Origin: an uncultured Candidatus Altimarinota bacterium
GTDB lineage: Bacteria > Patescibacteriota > Gracilibacteria > CAIRYL01
Assembly: GCA_947311645.1 (NCBI GenBank)
Contig: CAMZKZ010000041.1
Location: 1-38,616 of the forward strand
Length of the DNA stretch: 38,616 bases
Direction: 5' to 3'
Shown piece after piece: positions 26,301-33,617 of this stretch (position 1 is the first letter of the stretch; every line of letters starts with the position of its first letter). The notes under the pieces were generated by a model. It worked only from the letters and a program-made list of their open reading frames with translations, made no database searches and was not told where the DNA came from. Made by a program: the position numbers and the translations under genes.

Positions 26301-26660
26301 ATCCTCTATTGTATCGTGTAAAAGAGTTGCAGATAAAAAATCTACACATGGTTTATAAGGAAGAGAAAGCAATGCAACAATTAACGGGTGTGTTATAAAC
26401 GCCGCACCAGACTCTCTTCTTTGTTTTTTGTGTACCTCTTTTGCAAATAAAAAAGCATTCTCGAGTTGTTTTTTAGCACTTATACTCGAATTGTAGTGAG
26501 AAAATAAAAAGATTAAATTTTGAAAAAGAAACTCTTCCCCTTTTGATTCTAGTACCTCAATAGCATCAAAATTTTCATGTGTAGAAAAAAAATCAACACT
26601 ATAGTATTGATTTTTCATATTTTCTGTTATTACATCTGTAGTATTTTCTAAATTTTTCAT
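23331..26660 (-). CDS. RelA/SpoT homologue fused to EamA-like membrane domain
   Basis: This 1109-residue protein is a domain fusion. (1) HD hydrolase, about 60-255, with the metal-site residues H91 (FITHP), H115-D116 (LLHDTIED) and D202 (KIFDRLHN). (2) A short degenerate synthetase remnant, about 280-375 (DYISRPKINKYQALHAQ and IIEVHI); the usual GRxKxxxSIxxK G-loop region is not seen. (3) TGS, about 412-475 (ARGATALDAG, NNDIIEFS). (4) A helical segment to about 560 and a possible ACT-like piece near 598-650. (5) About 14 membrane helices from residue 655, the last ten resembling the EamA/DMT transporter fold. Prediction: a membrane-anchored (p)ppGpp hydrolase that may sense or move a metabolite. 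Function of the fusion is unknown to me. Confidence 0.85.
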   Translation of the reverse strand: MKNLENTTDVITENMKNQYYSVDFFSTHENFDAIEVLESKGEEFLFQNLIFLFSHYNSSISAKKQLENAFLFAKEVHKKQRRESGAAFITHPLIVALLSLPYKPCVDFLSATLLHDTIEDYEEEGVLPVLARKKISEKVKKIFGETVYTLIEGVSKVSDIDCAPGDEILKKHTKEERTKKTIEKIFHYAKQDCRILLIKIFDRLHNIITIAGKKNAQKRKKKVQEAIFIYVASAKRLGIWSLKNLLENACARALHIPIDNSDINEDSQMSCITTLSSFFPDAHIFFEYNSFMNRKKRDKYLILELEDEKDCFMAFSRLNTQLYLKKYTFLDYISRPKINKYQALHAQYILNNSEIIEVHIVSKKMYERNTIGAFIDVYNKEYKLEELSNRSLSLLHKESEQTLDSITNNLLTPQLTIHNPEYGKNYIARGATALDAGILLYPDRFQNISTVRINTHEKPLDTIVKNNDIIEFSFSNTTQLKRPWLNSSLLYKEKISEMLSCVSYDEKLEKGHNILQAVFDEKRMGSTDTLCDTIDFLRSTDVNCSSIEELYVRIYEGRIGEYECLYLYEEYIKNKSHTKKKQSVKKQKLHFSSSFSLFSDVESVVLAVAEKTSVDIKNLTMKKERKEIKGSMLVESSKKNIITFVQNIKPSLMCSYATSISFLLKIAFFLAFPIGISVLIFTLLISGLSENHFLFYFGAGFILAANVSTYIFLNNYFAAIRNKISVLLSIIAINFIVSLGYIYIFFQHNYDIYNLNFYFPLILLVFSMGLPAIFVSQKKIANNKTPSITLSEYQKKQKEKIIGYFLRIGAVIIWGIEPLIIRYSPLSDIRFDLQAPLLLLGASIFTFLSVLFLGKKAIQKNYKLKIDWYFIAMMLSMLSLILFLILSSQSTSGTSFILLNGFAPILALLIGFIFWKSTTSYFNERGNIIKMFIIFLLGGVGASLIFYKDLVSGSANSLMGNIYAICYMFADVIFVTAQIQYTKKFRGNEAYFLNFYLYFISFLCSLPLVLYSYSYFIELPFISIFWAVGLGALWGLGTLLTFEAYKRMDGFIAFLMFNIAILITIFVESFILGEIKITSHLMWGTSLIIGASILAEMINTKCEKKQIKK

Positions 26661-26719
26661 GGTCTTATAGATAAGTACTTCTCTAAAAATTATTCAATTT
26701 ATTATCTGTAATATAACAG

Positions 26720-26749
26720 AGTATAGCATAACATGAGTTTTTATAACAA
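26720..26749 (-). promoter_or_regulatory. Promoter of the RelA/SpoT-EamA gene
   Basis: On the minus strand TTGTTA (-35) is followed after 18 bases by TATACT (-10), with a TG one base before the -10 (extended -10). The transcript would start near 26713, leaving a leader of about 50 bases before the ATG at 26660. Confidence 0.65.
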
Positions 26750-26776
26750 TATGGTTTCTGTAAATTATATTTCGTA

Positions 26777-26793
26777 ATCAATAACATATTGAT
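26777..26793. promoter_or_regulatory. Inverted repeat upstream of homoserine dehydrogenase
   Basis: ATCAAT and ATTGAT form a perfect 6-base inverted repeat with a 5-base spacer, 34 bases before the hom ATG and just upstream of a -10-like TAGAAT. It is a candidate operator, with weak support in this A/T-rich DNA. Confidence 0.3.
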
Positions 26794-26826
26794 ACACTCG
26801 TAATAGAATATTTTTATTTATAGAGA

Positions 26827-27807
26827 ATGAATACTATACGAATTGGAATGTTTGGCTTTGGAACAGTTGGATCTAATATTGCGAAAATTCTTTTTCATCA
26901 TAGAAAAGAAATAGAGAAAAAATTTCCTCATACCAATATTACTGTTAAATATATCGCAGTACGAAATAAAGTATCGAGCATAGAAAAAGCAAAACATGCA
27001 GGTATAGAAATAAGTGAAGATATTTTTACAGAAAATCATAATGATATTTGGAATGACCCAGAAATCAATTGTATTATAGAGGTTATTGGAGGCACAGGAC
27101 TTGCTAAAGATATTATTTATAAAGCAATAGAAACAAAACGAAATATAATAACCGCAAATAAAGCTGTTTTAGCTGAATCAGGAAATGAAATCTTTTCACT
27201 CGCAAAAGAAAATAATGTAAAAATTGGATACGAAGCATCTGTTGCAGGAGGAATTCCAATCATTAAAACACTTAAAAATCATTTTGCAATTGGGAGTGTT
27301 ACACGAATCGAAGGGATTTTAAACGGAACATGCAATTACATGCTTTCAAATTTAGAAAATAATCCCCTTCTTTCCTATGCAGATGTTTTACACGATGCAC
27401 AAGAAAAAGGTTTTGCAGAAAGTAACCCATCGGCAGATGTTGATGGATGGGATACCGCAGCCAAAATCTCAATTCTCTCAAGTATTTGCTTCTCACAAAA
27501 GATTCCAAAAACAACGGATTTTCCAGTGGAAGGAATTGCAAATATTACTGCTAAAAAAATTGCAGATGCACAAAAAGATAAGAAGAAGATACGACTTATA
27601 GCGAGTGCAACACAGCAGAACACTAGTATCGATATTCGAGTAGAGCCAGAAGAAATATCTCAAAATTCTCCATTTTATTCGGTGAATGGTGCAGATAATA
27701 TGATAATTATTCATCACGAATATTTAGGACAAATTGTCTTAAAAGGTGCAGGTGCAGGTGGTGAAGCCACCGCAATGTCAATTATTTCAGATATTCTAGA
27801 ATTATAA
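26827..27807 (+). CDS. hom: Homoserine dehydrogenase
   Basis: This 326-residue protein has an N-terminal NAD(P)-binding fold (IGMFGFGTVGSNIAK), then IIEVIGGTG, ANKAVLAESGNEI, YEASVAGGIPII, the substrate segment GILNGTCNYMLS, and AESNPSADVDGWDTAAK, which are the conserved Hom motifs. It reduces aspartate semialdehyde to homoserine. The protein ends after the catalytic domain, so the C-terminal ACT regulatory domain found in many Hom proteins is missing. Its stop is 17 bases from the aspartokinase start; the two form an operon. Confidence 0.95.
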   Translation: MNTIRIGMFGFGTVGSNIAKILFHHRKEIEKKFPHTNITVKYIAVRNKVSSIEKAKHAGIEISEDIFTENHNDIWNDPEINCIIEVIGGTGLAKDIIYKAIETKRNIITANKAVLAESGNEIFSLAKENNVKIGYEASVAGGIPIIKTLKNHFAIGSVTRIEGILNGTCNYMLSNLENNPLLSYADVLHDAQEKGFAESNPSADVDGWDTAAKISILSSICFSQKIPKTTDFPVEGIANITAKKIADAQKDKKKIRLIASATQQNTSIDIRVEPEEISQNSPFYSVNGADNMIIIHHEYLGQIVLKGAGAGGEATAMSIISDILEL

Positions 27808-27824
27808 TTTTTTATATACATACT

Positions 27825-29198
27825 ATGTTTTCATTAAAATTTGGAGGAACTTCTATGGGGTCAGCAGAGGCAATTGCACAAACAGCACAAATTATTATTT
27901 CTCATCCAGAACAGCATAAATCAGTAGTTGTTTCAGCAATGAGCGGAGTAACAAATTTGCTTATTTCTGCGGCAGAATGTGCAACAAAAACCGATAAAAT
28001 TTGTTATAAAAATTATTTAGAAGAAATAAAAGAAAAACATATTACGGCACTTGATACATTAGTTACAAATAAAGATTTGCATACAGAAGGGAAAGAATTT
28101 ATAGAAAAAAAACTATTAGGACTTTCTGGTTTTTTACATGCACTCACTGTTATCGGAGAAGTTTCATCGCGTTCAAATGACGAAATTATCTCTCTTGGAG
28201 AAATTTTATCTGCAAAACTTTTATCACTGCATTTAAAAGATATAAATGAAAAAGTAGAATTTATTTCTTTAGAAAATATTGTTTCTGATATGTTTGAACA
28301 CGAACATATAAAACCTGATAAACATTTTTTTGAATGTTTTTCTCATAAACTTGGAAAATTACTTACCCCTCTTCTTGAAGAAAATATAACCCCTATCTGT
28401 ACTGGATTTTTTGGAAAAATTCCTGATGGTATTGTGAATGCGGTAGGACGAGGATACTCTGATTTTACGGCTGCATTAGTTGGAAAAGCATGCAATGCAA
28501 CAGAAATTCAAATTTGGACAGATGTAAGTGGAATCTTATCAACAGATCCTCGAATCGTAAAAGAAGCACATGTAATAGATGAATTATCGTTTAATGAAGC
28601 AACAGAACTTGCAAATTTAGGAGCAAAAGTTATTCATCCTCAAACAATTTGGCCTGCGGTAAAAAATAATATTGTAGTACGAATTAAAAATACAATGGCT
28701 CCAAACGATATGGGAACTGCTATTACAAAACTTGGAAAAAATTCTAACCATTCGTTTAAGTCTATAACTGTTCAAAAAGATATAACAGTGCTTACTGTAA
28801 AATCATCAAATATGAGTGAGTCAGGAATTTTAATAGACCTATTTCAAGCGTTTGCATCATATGATATTTCTATAGATTTAGTTTCAACTTCAGAATCAAG
28901 TATTTCTGTAACAATTCAAAATGGGCATAAAAATTTATCGAAATTGGTAACAGAACTGGAAAAAAAATATAATGTAGAAATTGTACATAATAAATCTATT
29001 ATTGCAATTGTAGGAAATGAAATGTTATACAATATGGGAGTTGCTGGTCGATTTTTTTCTGCACTTTCCAACGCAAAAATCAATATAAATATGATTTCAC
29101 AAGGTGCAAATGAATCAAATATTTCTGCTGTAATTGCTGGGAAAGATGCAAATAATGCTGTGAAAGTTGTACATAAGGAGTTTTTTAATACAATATAA
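27825..29198 (+). CDS. lysC: Aspartokinase
   Basis: This 457-residue protein has the aspartokinase N-terminal motif KFGGTSMGSAEAI, SRSNDEIISLGEILSA, GRGYSDFTAALVG, and IWTDVSGILSTDPRIV in the kinase domain (to about 290). Two ACT domains follow (about 315-457: ITVLTVKSSNM and SIIAIVGNEM), which suggests feedback control by threonine or lysine. It phosphorylates aspartate at the first step of the lysine/threonine/methionine family. Paired with hom, the threonine/methionine branch is most likely. The next gene begins one base after its stop. Confidence 0.93.
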   Translation: MFSLKFGGTSMGSAEAIAQTAQIIISHPEQHKSVVVSAMSGVTNLLISAAECATKTDKICYKNYLEEIKEKHITALDTLVTNKDLHTEGKEFIEKKLLGLSGFLHALTVIGEVSSRSNDEIISLGEILSAKLLSLHLKDINEKVEFISLENIVSDMFEHEHIKPDKHFFECFSHKLGKLLTPLLEENITPICTGFFGKIPDGIVNAVGRGYSDFTAALVGKACNATEIQIWTDVSGILSTDPRIVKEAHVIDELSFNEATELANLGAKVIHPQTIWPAVKNNIVVRIKNTMAPNDMGTAITKLGKNSNHSFKSITVQKDITVLTVKSSNMSESGILIDLFQAFASYDISIDLVSTSESSISVTIQNGHKNLSKLVTELEKKYNVEIVHNKSIIAIVGNEMLYNMGVAGRFFSALSNAKININMISQGANESNISAVIAGKDANNAVKVVHKEFFNTI

Positions 29199-29199
29199 A

Positions 29200-31089
29200 A
29201 TGTTTCAACAATTTTTCAAAAAAATAATTGAAAATAAAGCAATAGTAGGAACTCTTATTTTTTTCGTATTAGGAATTTTTACACGATTTTCATATTTAGA
29301 ACACCCAAAGGAAGTAGTTTTTGATGAATTTCATTTCTTTCATTTTATTGCAGAATACGAAGAGGGTCAGTATTTTTTTGATATTCATCCCCCTCTTGGG
29401 AAACTTATTTTATGGGCAAATGCACAAATGAATGGATTGCCAGAATTTATTGAAGAAAATAAAGAAAATAGTCGCACACAAGAAAATCTTGAAACAGAGC
29501 AAAAACAATTAAAAAAAGAGATTGTTGCATTGCAAAAAAATACGACAAATATGAATGCTGAAATACAGCAAAAAATTGGAGAACTCAAAAAAGTATACAA
29601 CGCAAATAAAGAAAAAATAGAATATTTATCACATAATAGCGGAGGTCTTTCGAGTATTAGTATAGGAAAAGAATATAGCGATACATTAGATATTGCCGGA
29701 ATTCGTAGTCTTCCGGCATTTTTTGGTGCTGCTCTTGTAGCTCTCATGTTTTACTTTGCATATTTTTTAACATCATCATATGCAATTTCTACACTGATAG
29801 GAATGCTCACATTGTTTTCACCTGCATTTCTTGTGGAATCACAATATGTGCTCATGGACTCAATGCTTATGTTTTTTGTTGTTTTGGGAGCATTGTTTTC
29901 TTTTCAATATTATGCGAACCCAAGCTGGAAAAATTGGATAGGAGTTATTATCACTTCTGCTATTGTTATTTCCATAAAATGGACGGGTGCAACAGCGATT
30001 GCCATTGCTGGTATTATATGGATAATACTCCTCTTTCAATCAAAGATTTCGCTTAAAAAATCTATAGCACAATTTTTCGCATTTTGGATTACTGTTCCTG
30101 CTTTTTATATGGGGACATTCGCAATTCATTTTGCATTATTACCAAATTCTGGAGAGGGAGACGCATTTCATACTCCAGAATTTAGAGCGACTTTAGAAAA
30201 CACATCAGAAAATGTAAATACTACAATTATCCCAAAAACATTTTTCCTTAATACAAAAAATTTTTCATCACCAGCTACAATAGAGCCTTTGGATTTTTTT
30301 CTCAAAACAAAACTCAACCCACATTTTAATCCACTTCTATCAGAACCACTTGATTATCAAAAAGATGAATATATTCTTGATTGGGAAAATTGGAGATTTT
30401 ATGGGAAATTTATAGAATTAAATCGACAAATGGGAGAACGAAGTGCATCTATCCGAGATACTCATCCATTTGCAAGCCGACCATCTGATTGGATTCATGG
30501 GAAAAAAGCAATTTATTTATGGAATAAAAATAAAAAAGAAAATCAAGAAGATATACTGCCAGAAACATTTATAGAAAAATTTTGGAATACTACTATTGGG
30601 TCGCATTTTACAAAACCAAAAGTTTTTAATGATACCTATGTACAACAACTTCATTTATTTCCAAATGCAACGCTGTGGTCCATACTTCCCTATTCCACTA
30701 TTCTATTGGCAATCAGCCTGCTTCTTTTTCTCTTCTTTTCTGTCTATAAAAAGAAATATGAAATAAATAATAAGATAATAAGTCATACATTTTTTATCCT
30801 TATTCTTATTCTTATAAACATTCTTCCCTTTCTTTTAGTAGAACGACCACAATTTTTATACCATGCATTTGAAGGTGTTTTATTCGCAATTTTAGGACTT
30901 GGACTCACTCTTTATTTTCTCTTTCTTGCTCCATCGTATAGAAATACAAAATATGTTTCCTATATTCTATGGGGAATTACAATTGTTACCACCATTGCAC
31001 TGGTGCTTTTATTTACAATAACACTCCCGCTTATTTACGGTTTTTCTTTTCATGATTCTATGGCACATACAATGTTTCAATTCTTTTAA
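29200..31089 (+). CDS. Protein O-mannosyltransferase (PMT, GT39 family)
   Basis: This 629-residue membrane protein shows PMT family features: the acidic catalytic pair in FDEFHF (D42-E43), FFDIHPPLGKLIL (61-71), RSLPAFFGAALVAL near 169-182, and about ten membrane helices, with the PMT C-terminal four-helix part at the end. PMTs transfer mannose from polyprenyl-phosphate mannose to Ser/Thr of exported proteins. The first extracytoplasmic loop carries a Glu/Lys/Gln-rich coiled coil (about 84-143) not usual in the family. The start is the ATG at 29200; a TTG at 29167 overlapping lysC is the longer alternative. The GT2 enzyme at 15151 could supply its donor. Confidence 0.88.
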   Translation: MFQQFFKKIIENKAIVGTLIFFVLGIFTRFSYLEHPKEVVFDEFHFFHFIAEYEEGQYFFDIHPPLGKLILWANAQMNGLPEFIEENKENSRTQENLETEQKQLKKEIVALQKNTTNMNAEIQQKIGELKKVYNANKEKIEYLSHNSGGLSSISIGKEYSDTLDIAGIRSLPAFFGAALVALMFYFAYFLTSSYAISTLIGMLTLFSPAFLVESQYVLMDSMLMFFVVLGALFSFQYYANPSWKNWIGVIITSAIVISIKWTGATAIAIAGIIWIILLFQSKISLKKSIAQFFAFWITVPAFYMGTFAIHFALLPNSGEGDAFHTPEFRATLENTSENVNTTIIPKTFFLNTKNFSSPATIEPLDFFLKTKLNPHFNPLLSEPLDYQKDEYILDWENWRFYGKFIELNRQMGERSASIRDTHPFASRPSDWIHGKKAIYLWNKNKKENQEDILPETFIEKFWNTTIGSHFTKPKVFNDTYVQQLHLFPNATLWSILPYSTILLAISLLLFLFFSVYKKKYEINNKIISHTFFILILILINILPFLLVERPQFLYHAFEGVLFAILGLGLTLYFLFLAPSYRNTKYVSYILWGITIVTTIALVLLFTITLPLIYGFSFHDSMAHTMFQFF

Positions 31090-31124
31090 TATAAGTAATA
31101 GTTCTATTTTATTTTTTTATTATA

Positions 31125-31133
31125 TGGTATAAT
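31125..31133 (+). promoter_or_regulatory. Extended -10 promoter of rpe
   Basis: TGGTATAAT gives a perfect -10 hexamer (31128-31133) with the TGn extension, 46 bases before the rpe ATG. The -35 region is only a T-rich run, which fits an extended -10 promoter. Confidence 0.6.
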
Positions 31134-31178
31134 TCTAATAATAAAATACTGCATATATTTTCTTTTATAGATATTTAC

Positions 31179-31826
31179 ATGACTTCTACTCCTCTTGATA
31201 TAAAAATACAACCTTCGCTACTTGCCTGTAATATGGGAAAAATACAGCAAGAAATTGATACTATTGATCCATTTGTCGATGGAATTCATTTTGATGTAAT
31301 GGATGGACAATTTGTTCCAAACTTAAGCTTTGGTGCACCTGTGTTGCATCACCTTTCTACGACCACAGAACTTGGATTTGATGTTCATTTAATGTGCGAA
31401 AACCCTGATATTCTTCTTGAAAGCTTTGCAAAGGCAGGAGCAAAAGCAATATGTGTGCATGTCGAAGCTTGCCCAAATATTCATAGAACCTTACAAGTAA
31501 TTAAAAGTTTTGGAATACAAGCAGGAGTTGTTTTAAACCCAGGCACATCATACGCTTCTGCATACGAAGCAATTAAATCTGCAGACTATGTATTAGTTAT
31601 GAGTGTAAATCCAGGATTTGGAGGACAAAAATTTTTACCTGAAGTATTAGAAAAAATTACACAAATTCGAAAAGCATTTCCAGAAAAAAATATTCAAATA
31701 GATGGAGGAATAAACAATGAAACCGCAAAATTGGCAATAGAGGCAGGAGCAAATTGGATTGTTGCAGGAAGCTATATTTTTGGATCAAAAAATAGAGAAG
31801 AAGCATGTAAAAGCCTAAAACTATAA
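31179..31826 (+). CDS. rpe: Ribulose-phosphate 3-epimerase
   Basis: This 215-residue TIM-barrel protein has the Rpe signatures: PSLLACNMGKIQQEI, GIHFDVMDGQFVPNLSFG (metal-binding His and Asp), DVHLMCENPD, VNPGFGGQKFLP and QIDGGINNETAKLAIEAGA. It interconverts ribulose 5-phosphate and xylulose 5-phosphate in the pentose phosphate pathway. It is followed nine bases later by thyA, so the two probably share a transcript. Confidence 0.97.
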   Translation: MTSTPLDIKIQPSLLACNMGKIQQEIDTIDPFVDGIHFDVMDGQFVPNLSFGAPVLHHLSTTTELGFDVHLMCENPDILLESFAKAGAKAICVHVEACPNIHRTLQVIKSFGIQAGVVLNPGTSYASAYEAIKSADYVLVMSVNPGFGGQKFLPEVLEKITQIRKAFPEKNIQIDGGINNETAKLAIEAGANWIVAGSYIFGSKNREEACKSLKL

Positions 31827-31835
31827 TATAACACT

Positions 31836-32687
31836 ATGAAACAATATTTAGAACTTTTAGAAGATGTAAAACAAAACGGTGCAAGCAAAGATGACAGAAC
31901 AGGGGTTGGAACACGGTCTGTTTTTGGGAGACAATTTCGATGTGATTTATCAAAGGGGTTTCCACTTTTAACAACGAAAAAAGTTTTTCTTAAAGGTGTT
32001 ATTCACGAACTGCTATGGTTTTTACAAGGAGAAACGAATATTAAATATTTAGTAGATAATGGAGTTCATATTTGGGACGAATGGGCAAACAAAGACGGAG
32101 AACTTGGTCCTATATATGGTTCACAATGGAGAAATTTTTGTGATCCAAACAATGAAGAAAGTAAAAAAAATGGAATAGACCAAATTTCTGAATTAATTGC
32201 AAATCTTAAAAAAAATCCATACTCACGAAGACATATTGTTTCTGCATGGAATCCGATGGCTATACCAGATGAAAATAAAAGCTTTGCAGAAAATATTGCA
32301 AATAACAAATCAGCATTACCAACATGCCATAGTTTTTTCCAATTTTATGTTTCGCCAGATAATAAACTTTCGTGCCAATTATACCAACGAAGTGCTGATA
32401 TTTTTCTTGGTGTTCCTTTCAATATTGCAAGTTATGCACTTTTAACACATATGATTGCACAAGTTTGCGGTTTTGAAGTTGGAGACTTTGTTCATACTTT
32501 TGGAGATTTACATATTTATAATAATCATATAGAACAGGTAAACGAACAGCTTTCACGAAGTCCAAAAGCATTACCAACAATAAAACTCAACAAAGAAATT
32601 AGCAATATTTTTGACTTTACTTACGACGATTTTGAAATCATTGATTATAATCCAGAACCAACAATAAAAGCACCAATAGCGGTGTAG
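31836..32687 (+). CDS. thyA: Thymidylate synthase (ThyA)
   Basis: This 283-residue protein is a classic folate-dependent ThyA. It shows DRTGVGTRSVFGRQFRCDL, GVIHELLWFLQGETNIKYL, WDEWANKDGELGPIYGSQWR, SRRHIVSAWNP, the catalytic Cys in LPTCHSFFQFYV, QLYQRSADIFLGVPFNIASYALL, and HTFGDLHIYNNH. It methylates dUMP to dTMP using methylene-tetrahydrofolate. Compared with the 264-residue E. coli enzyme it carries a short insertion near residues 100-160. The next gene follows after 47 bases. Confidence 0.97.
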   Translation: MKQYLELLEDVKQNGASKDDRTGVGTRSVFGRQFRCDLSKGFPLLTTKKVFLKGVIHELLWFLQGETNIKYLVDNGVHIWDEWANKDGELGPIYGSQWRNFCDPNNEESKKNGIDQISELIANLKKNPYSRRHIVSAWNPMAIPDENKSFAENIANNKSALPTCHSFFQFYVSPDNKLSCQLYQRSADIFLGVPFNIASYALLTHMIAQVCGFEVGDFVHTFGDLHIYNNHIEQVNEQLSRSPKALPTIKLNKEISNIFDFTYDDFEIIDYNPEPTIKAPIAV

Positions 32688-32734
32688 CCTTTCAATAGAA
32701 TAAATATATACATATAACATTTGCATAAAACTTT

Positions 32735-33175
32735 ATGTTTTCTAAACTCTCACTTCCTCTCAAAATATTTACAATAACTCTTCTTATTGTGGTTTTGGGC
32801 TATATTGCGTATATCAATACAGATAGCTTACTCGCAAGTACAGATGGAATACGCAGTCTTCTACAAAATTCTGGACTGAGTGCAGGAGATCAAAATGTAT
32901 CACTCCCTAAAATTGATTCTATAAATGGAGCAGATGATAAAACGAATCATTTATTATATAAATTTATAGAAATTTTAATAACACTTGCGGGGATTATTGC
33001 CGTTGTGTTTATTGCAATAGGAGGAATGGAGTATACAATATCTGCAGGTGATTCTGATAGAAAAAATGGAGCAAAAGCAAAAATTATGTATGCGATTCTT
33101 GGTCTTCTTGCTGTAATATTTTCATATGCAATTTTCACAAATGGAATAAATTTCTTTGAAGTTTCAGAACAATAA
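32735..33175 (+). CDS. VirB2/T4SS pilin-like membrane protein
   Basis: This 146-residue protein has an N-terminal hydrophobic segment (about 9-26, signal-like), a polar middle, and two helices (about 82-100 and 113-130) flanking EYTISAGDSDRKNGAKAKIMYAI. That pattern, a hydrophobic helix ending in GGxxYxxSAGD, a basic stretch, then a second helix, is the CPR version of VirB2/TrbC pilin-like proteins (T4SS pilin family). In type IV secretion systems the subunit forms a conjugative pilus. No other T4SS gene is present here, so a role in attachment or DNA uptake is only inference. Confidence 0.72.
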   Translation: MFSKLSLPLKIFTITLLIVVLGYIAYINTDSLLASTDGIRSLLQNSGLSAGDQNVSLPKIDSINGADDKTNHLLYKFIEILITLAGIIAVVFIAIGGMEYTISAGDSDRKNGAKAKIMYAILGLLAVIFSYAIFTNGINFFEVSEQ

Positions 33176-33207
33176 TGATATACTGAAGAAGTACAAAGAT
33201 GTACACT

Positions 33208-33213
33208 TATAAT
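33208..33213 (+). promoter_or_regulatory. -10 element upstream of trxA
   Basis: A perfect TATAAT lies 15 bases before the trxA ATG. The -35 region is poor (CTGAAG about 19 bases upstream). If used, the leader is very short or absent. Confidence 0.4.
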
Positions 33214-33227
33214 TTAAACATAAATAT

Positions 33228-33545
33228 ATGGCATTAAAAGTAGATGATTCAAATTTTGAAGCAGAAGTTCTAAACTCTGAACTTCCAGTTCTTGTAGATT
33301 TTTGGGCTCCGTGGTGTGGACCTTGTCAAATGATGGGACCAATTGTAGAAAAAGTTGCAAAAGAATACGAAGGAAAAGCAAAAGTTGTAAAATATGATGT
33401 ACAAGATAATCAAGAATTTTCAGCAAAATATGGAATTCAAGGTATTCCAGCTTTTAAAGTTTTTAAAGGCGGAAAAGTTGTAGATGAAGCAGTTGGTGCA
33501 ATGCCAGAAGATAATATTAAAAAAATTATTGATAACAATTTGTAG
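33228..33545 (+). CDS. trxA: Thioredoxin
   Basis: This 105-residue protein is a standard thioredoxin with LVDFWAPWCGPCQMMGP (active-site cysteines 30 and 33), the YDVQDN strand, and the cis-Pro segment IQGIPAFKVFKGGK. It reduces protein disulfides in the cytoplasm with thioredoxin reductase, which is not in this window. A strong terminator follows. Confidence 0.97.
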   Translation: MALKVDDSNFEAEVLNSELPVLVDFWAPWCGPCQMMGPIVEKVAKEYEGKAKVVKYDVQDNQEFSAKYGIQGIPAFKVFKGGKVVDEAVGAMPEDNIKKIIDNNL

Positions 33546-33573
33546 TCATAAAAGTCATCAAAAGAAACTTCTT

Positions 33574-33608
33574 AATACTGATAGAAACATTCTATCAGTA
33601 TTTTTTTT
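33574..33608 (+). terminator. Rho-independent terminator after trxA
   Basis: A 13-base perfect stem (AATACTGATAGAA against TTCTATCAGTATT) with loop ACA is followed by a run of T. It separates trxA from the convergent murJ. Confidence 0.92.
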
Positions 33609-33617
33609 ATATTTTGC

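Noticed and set aside
29385..29747. Minus-strand open frame of 120 codons
   Set aside because: It lies entirely within the protein mannosyltransferase gene and reads as a low-complexity shadow of its coiled coil.
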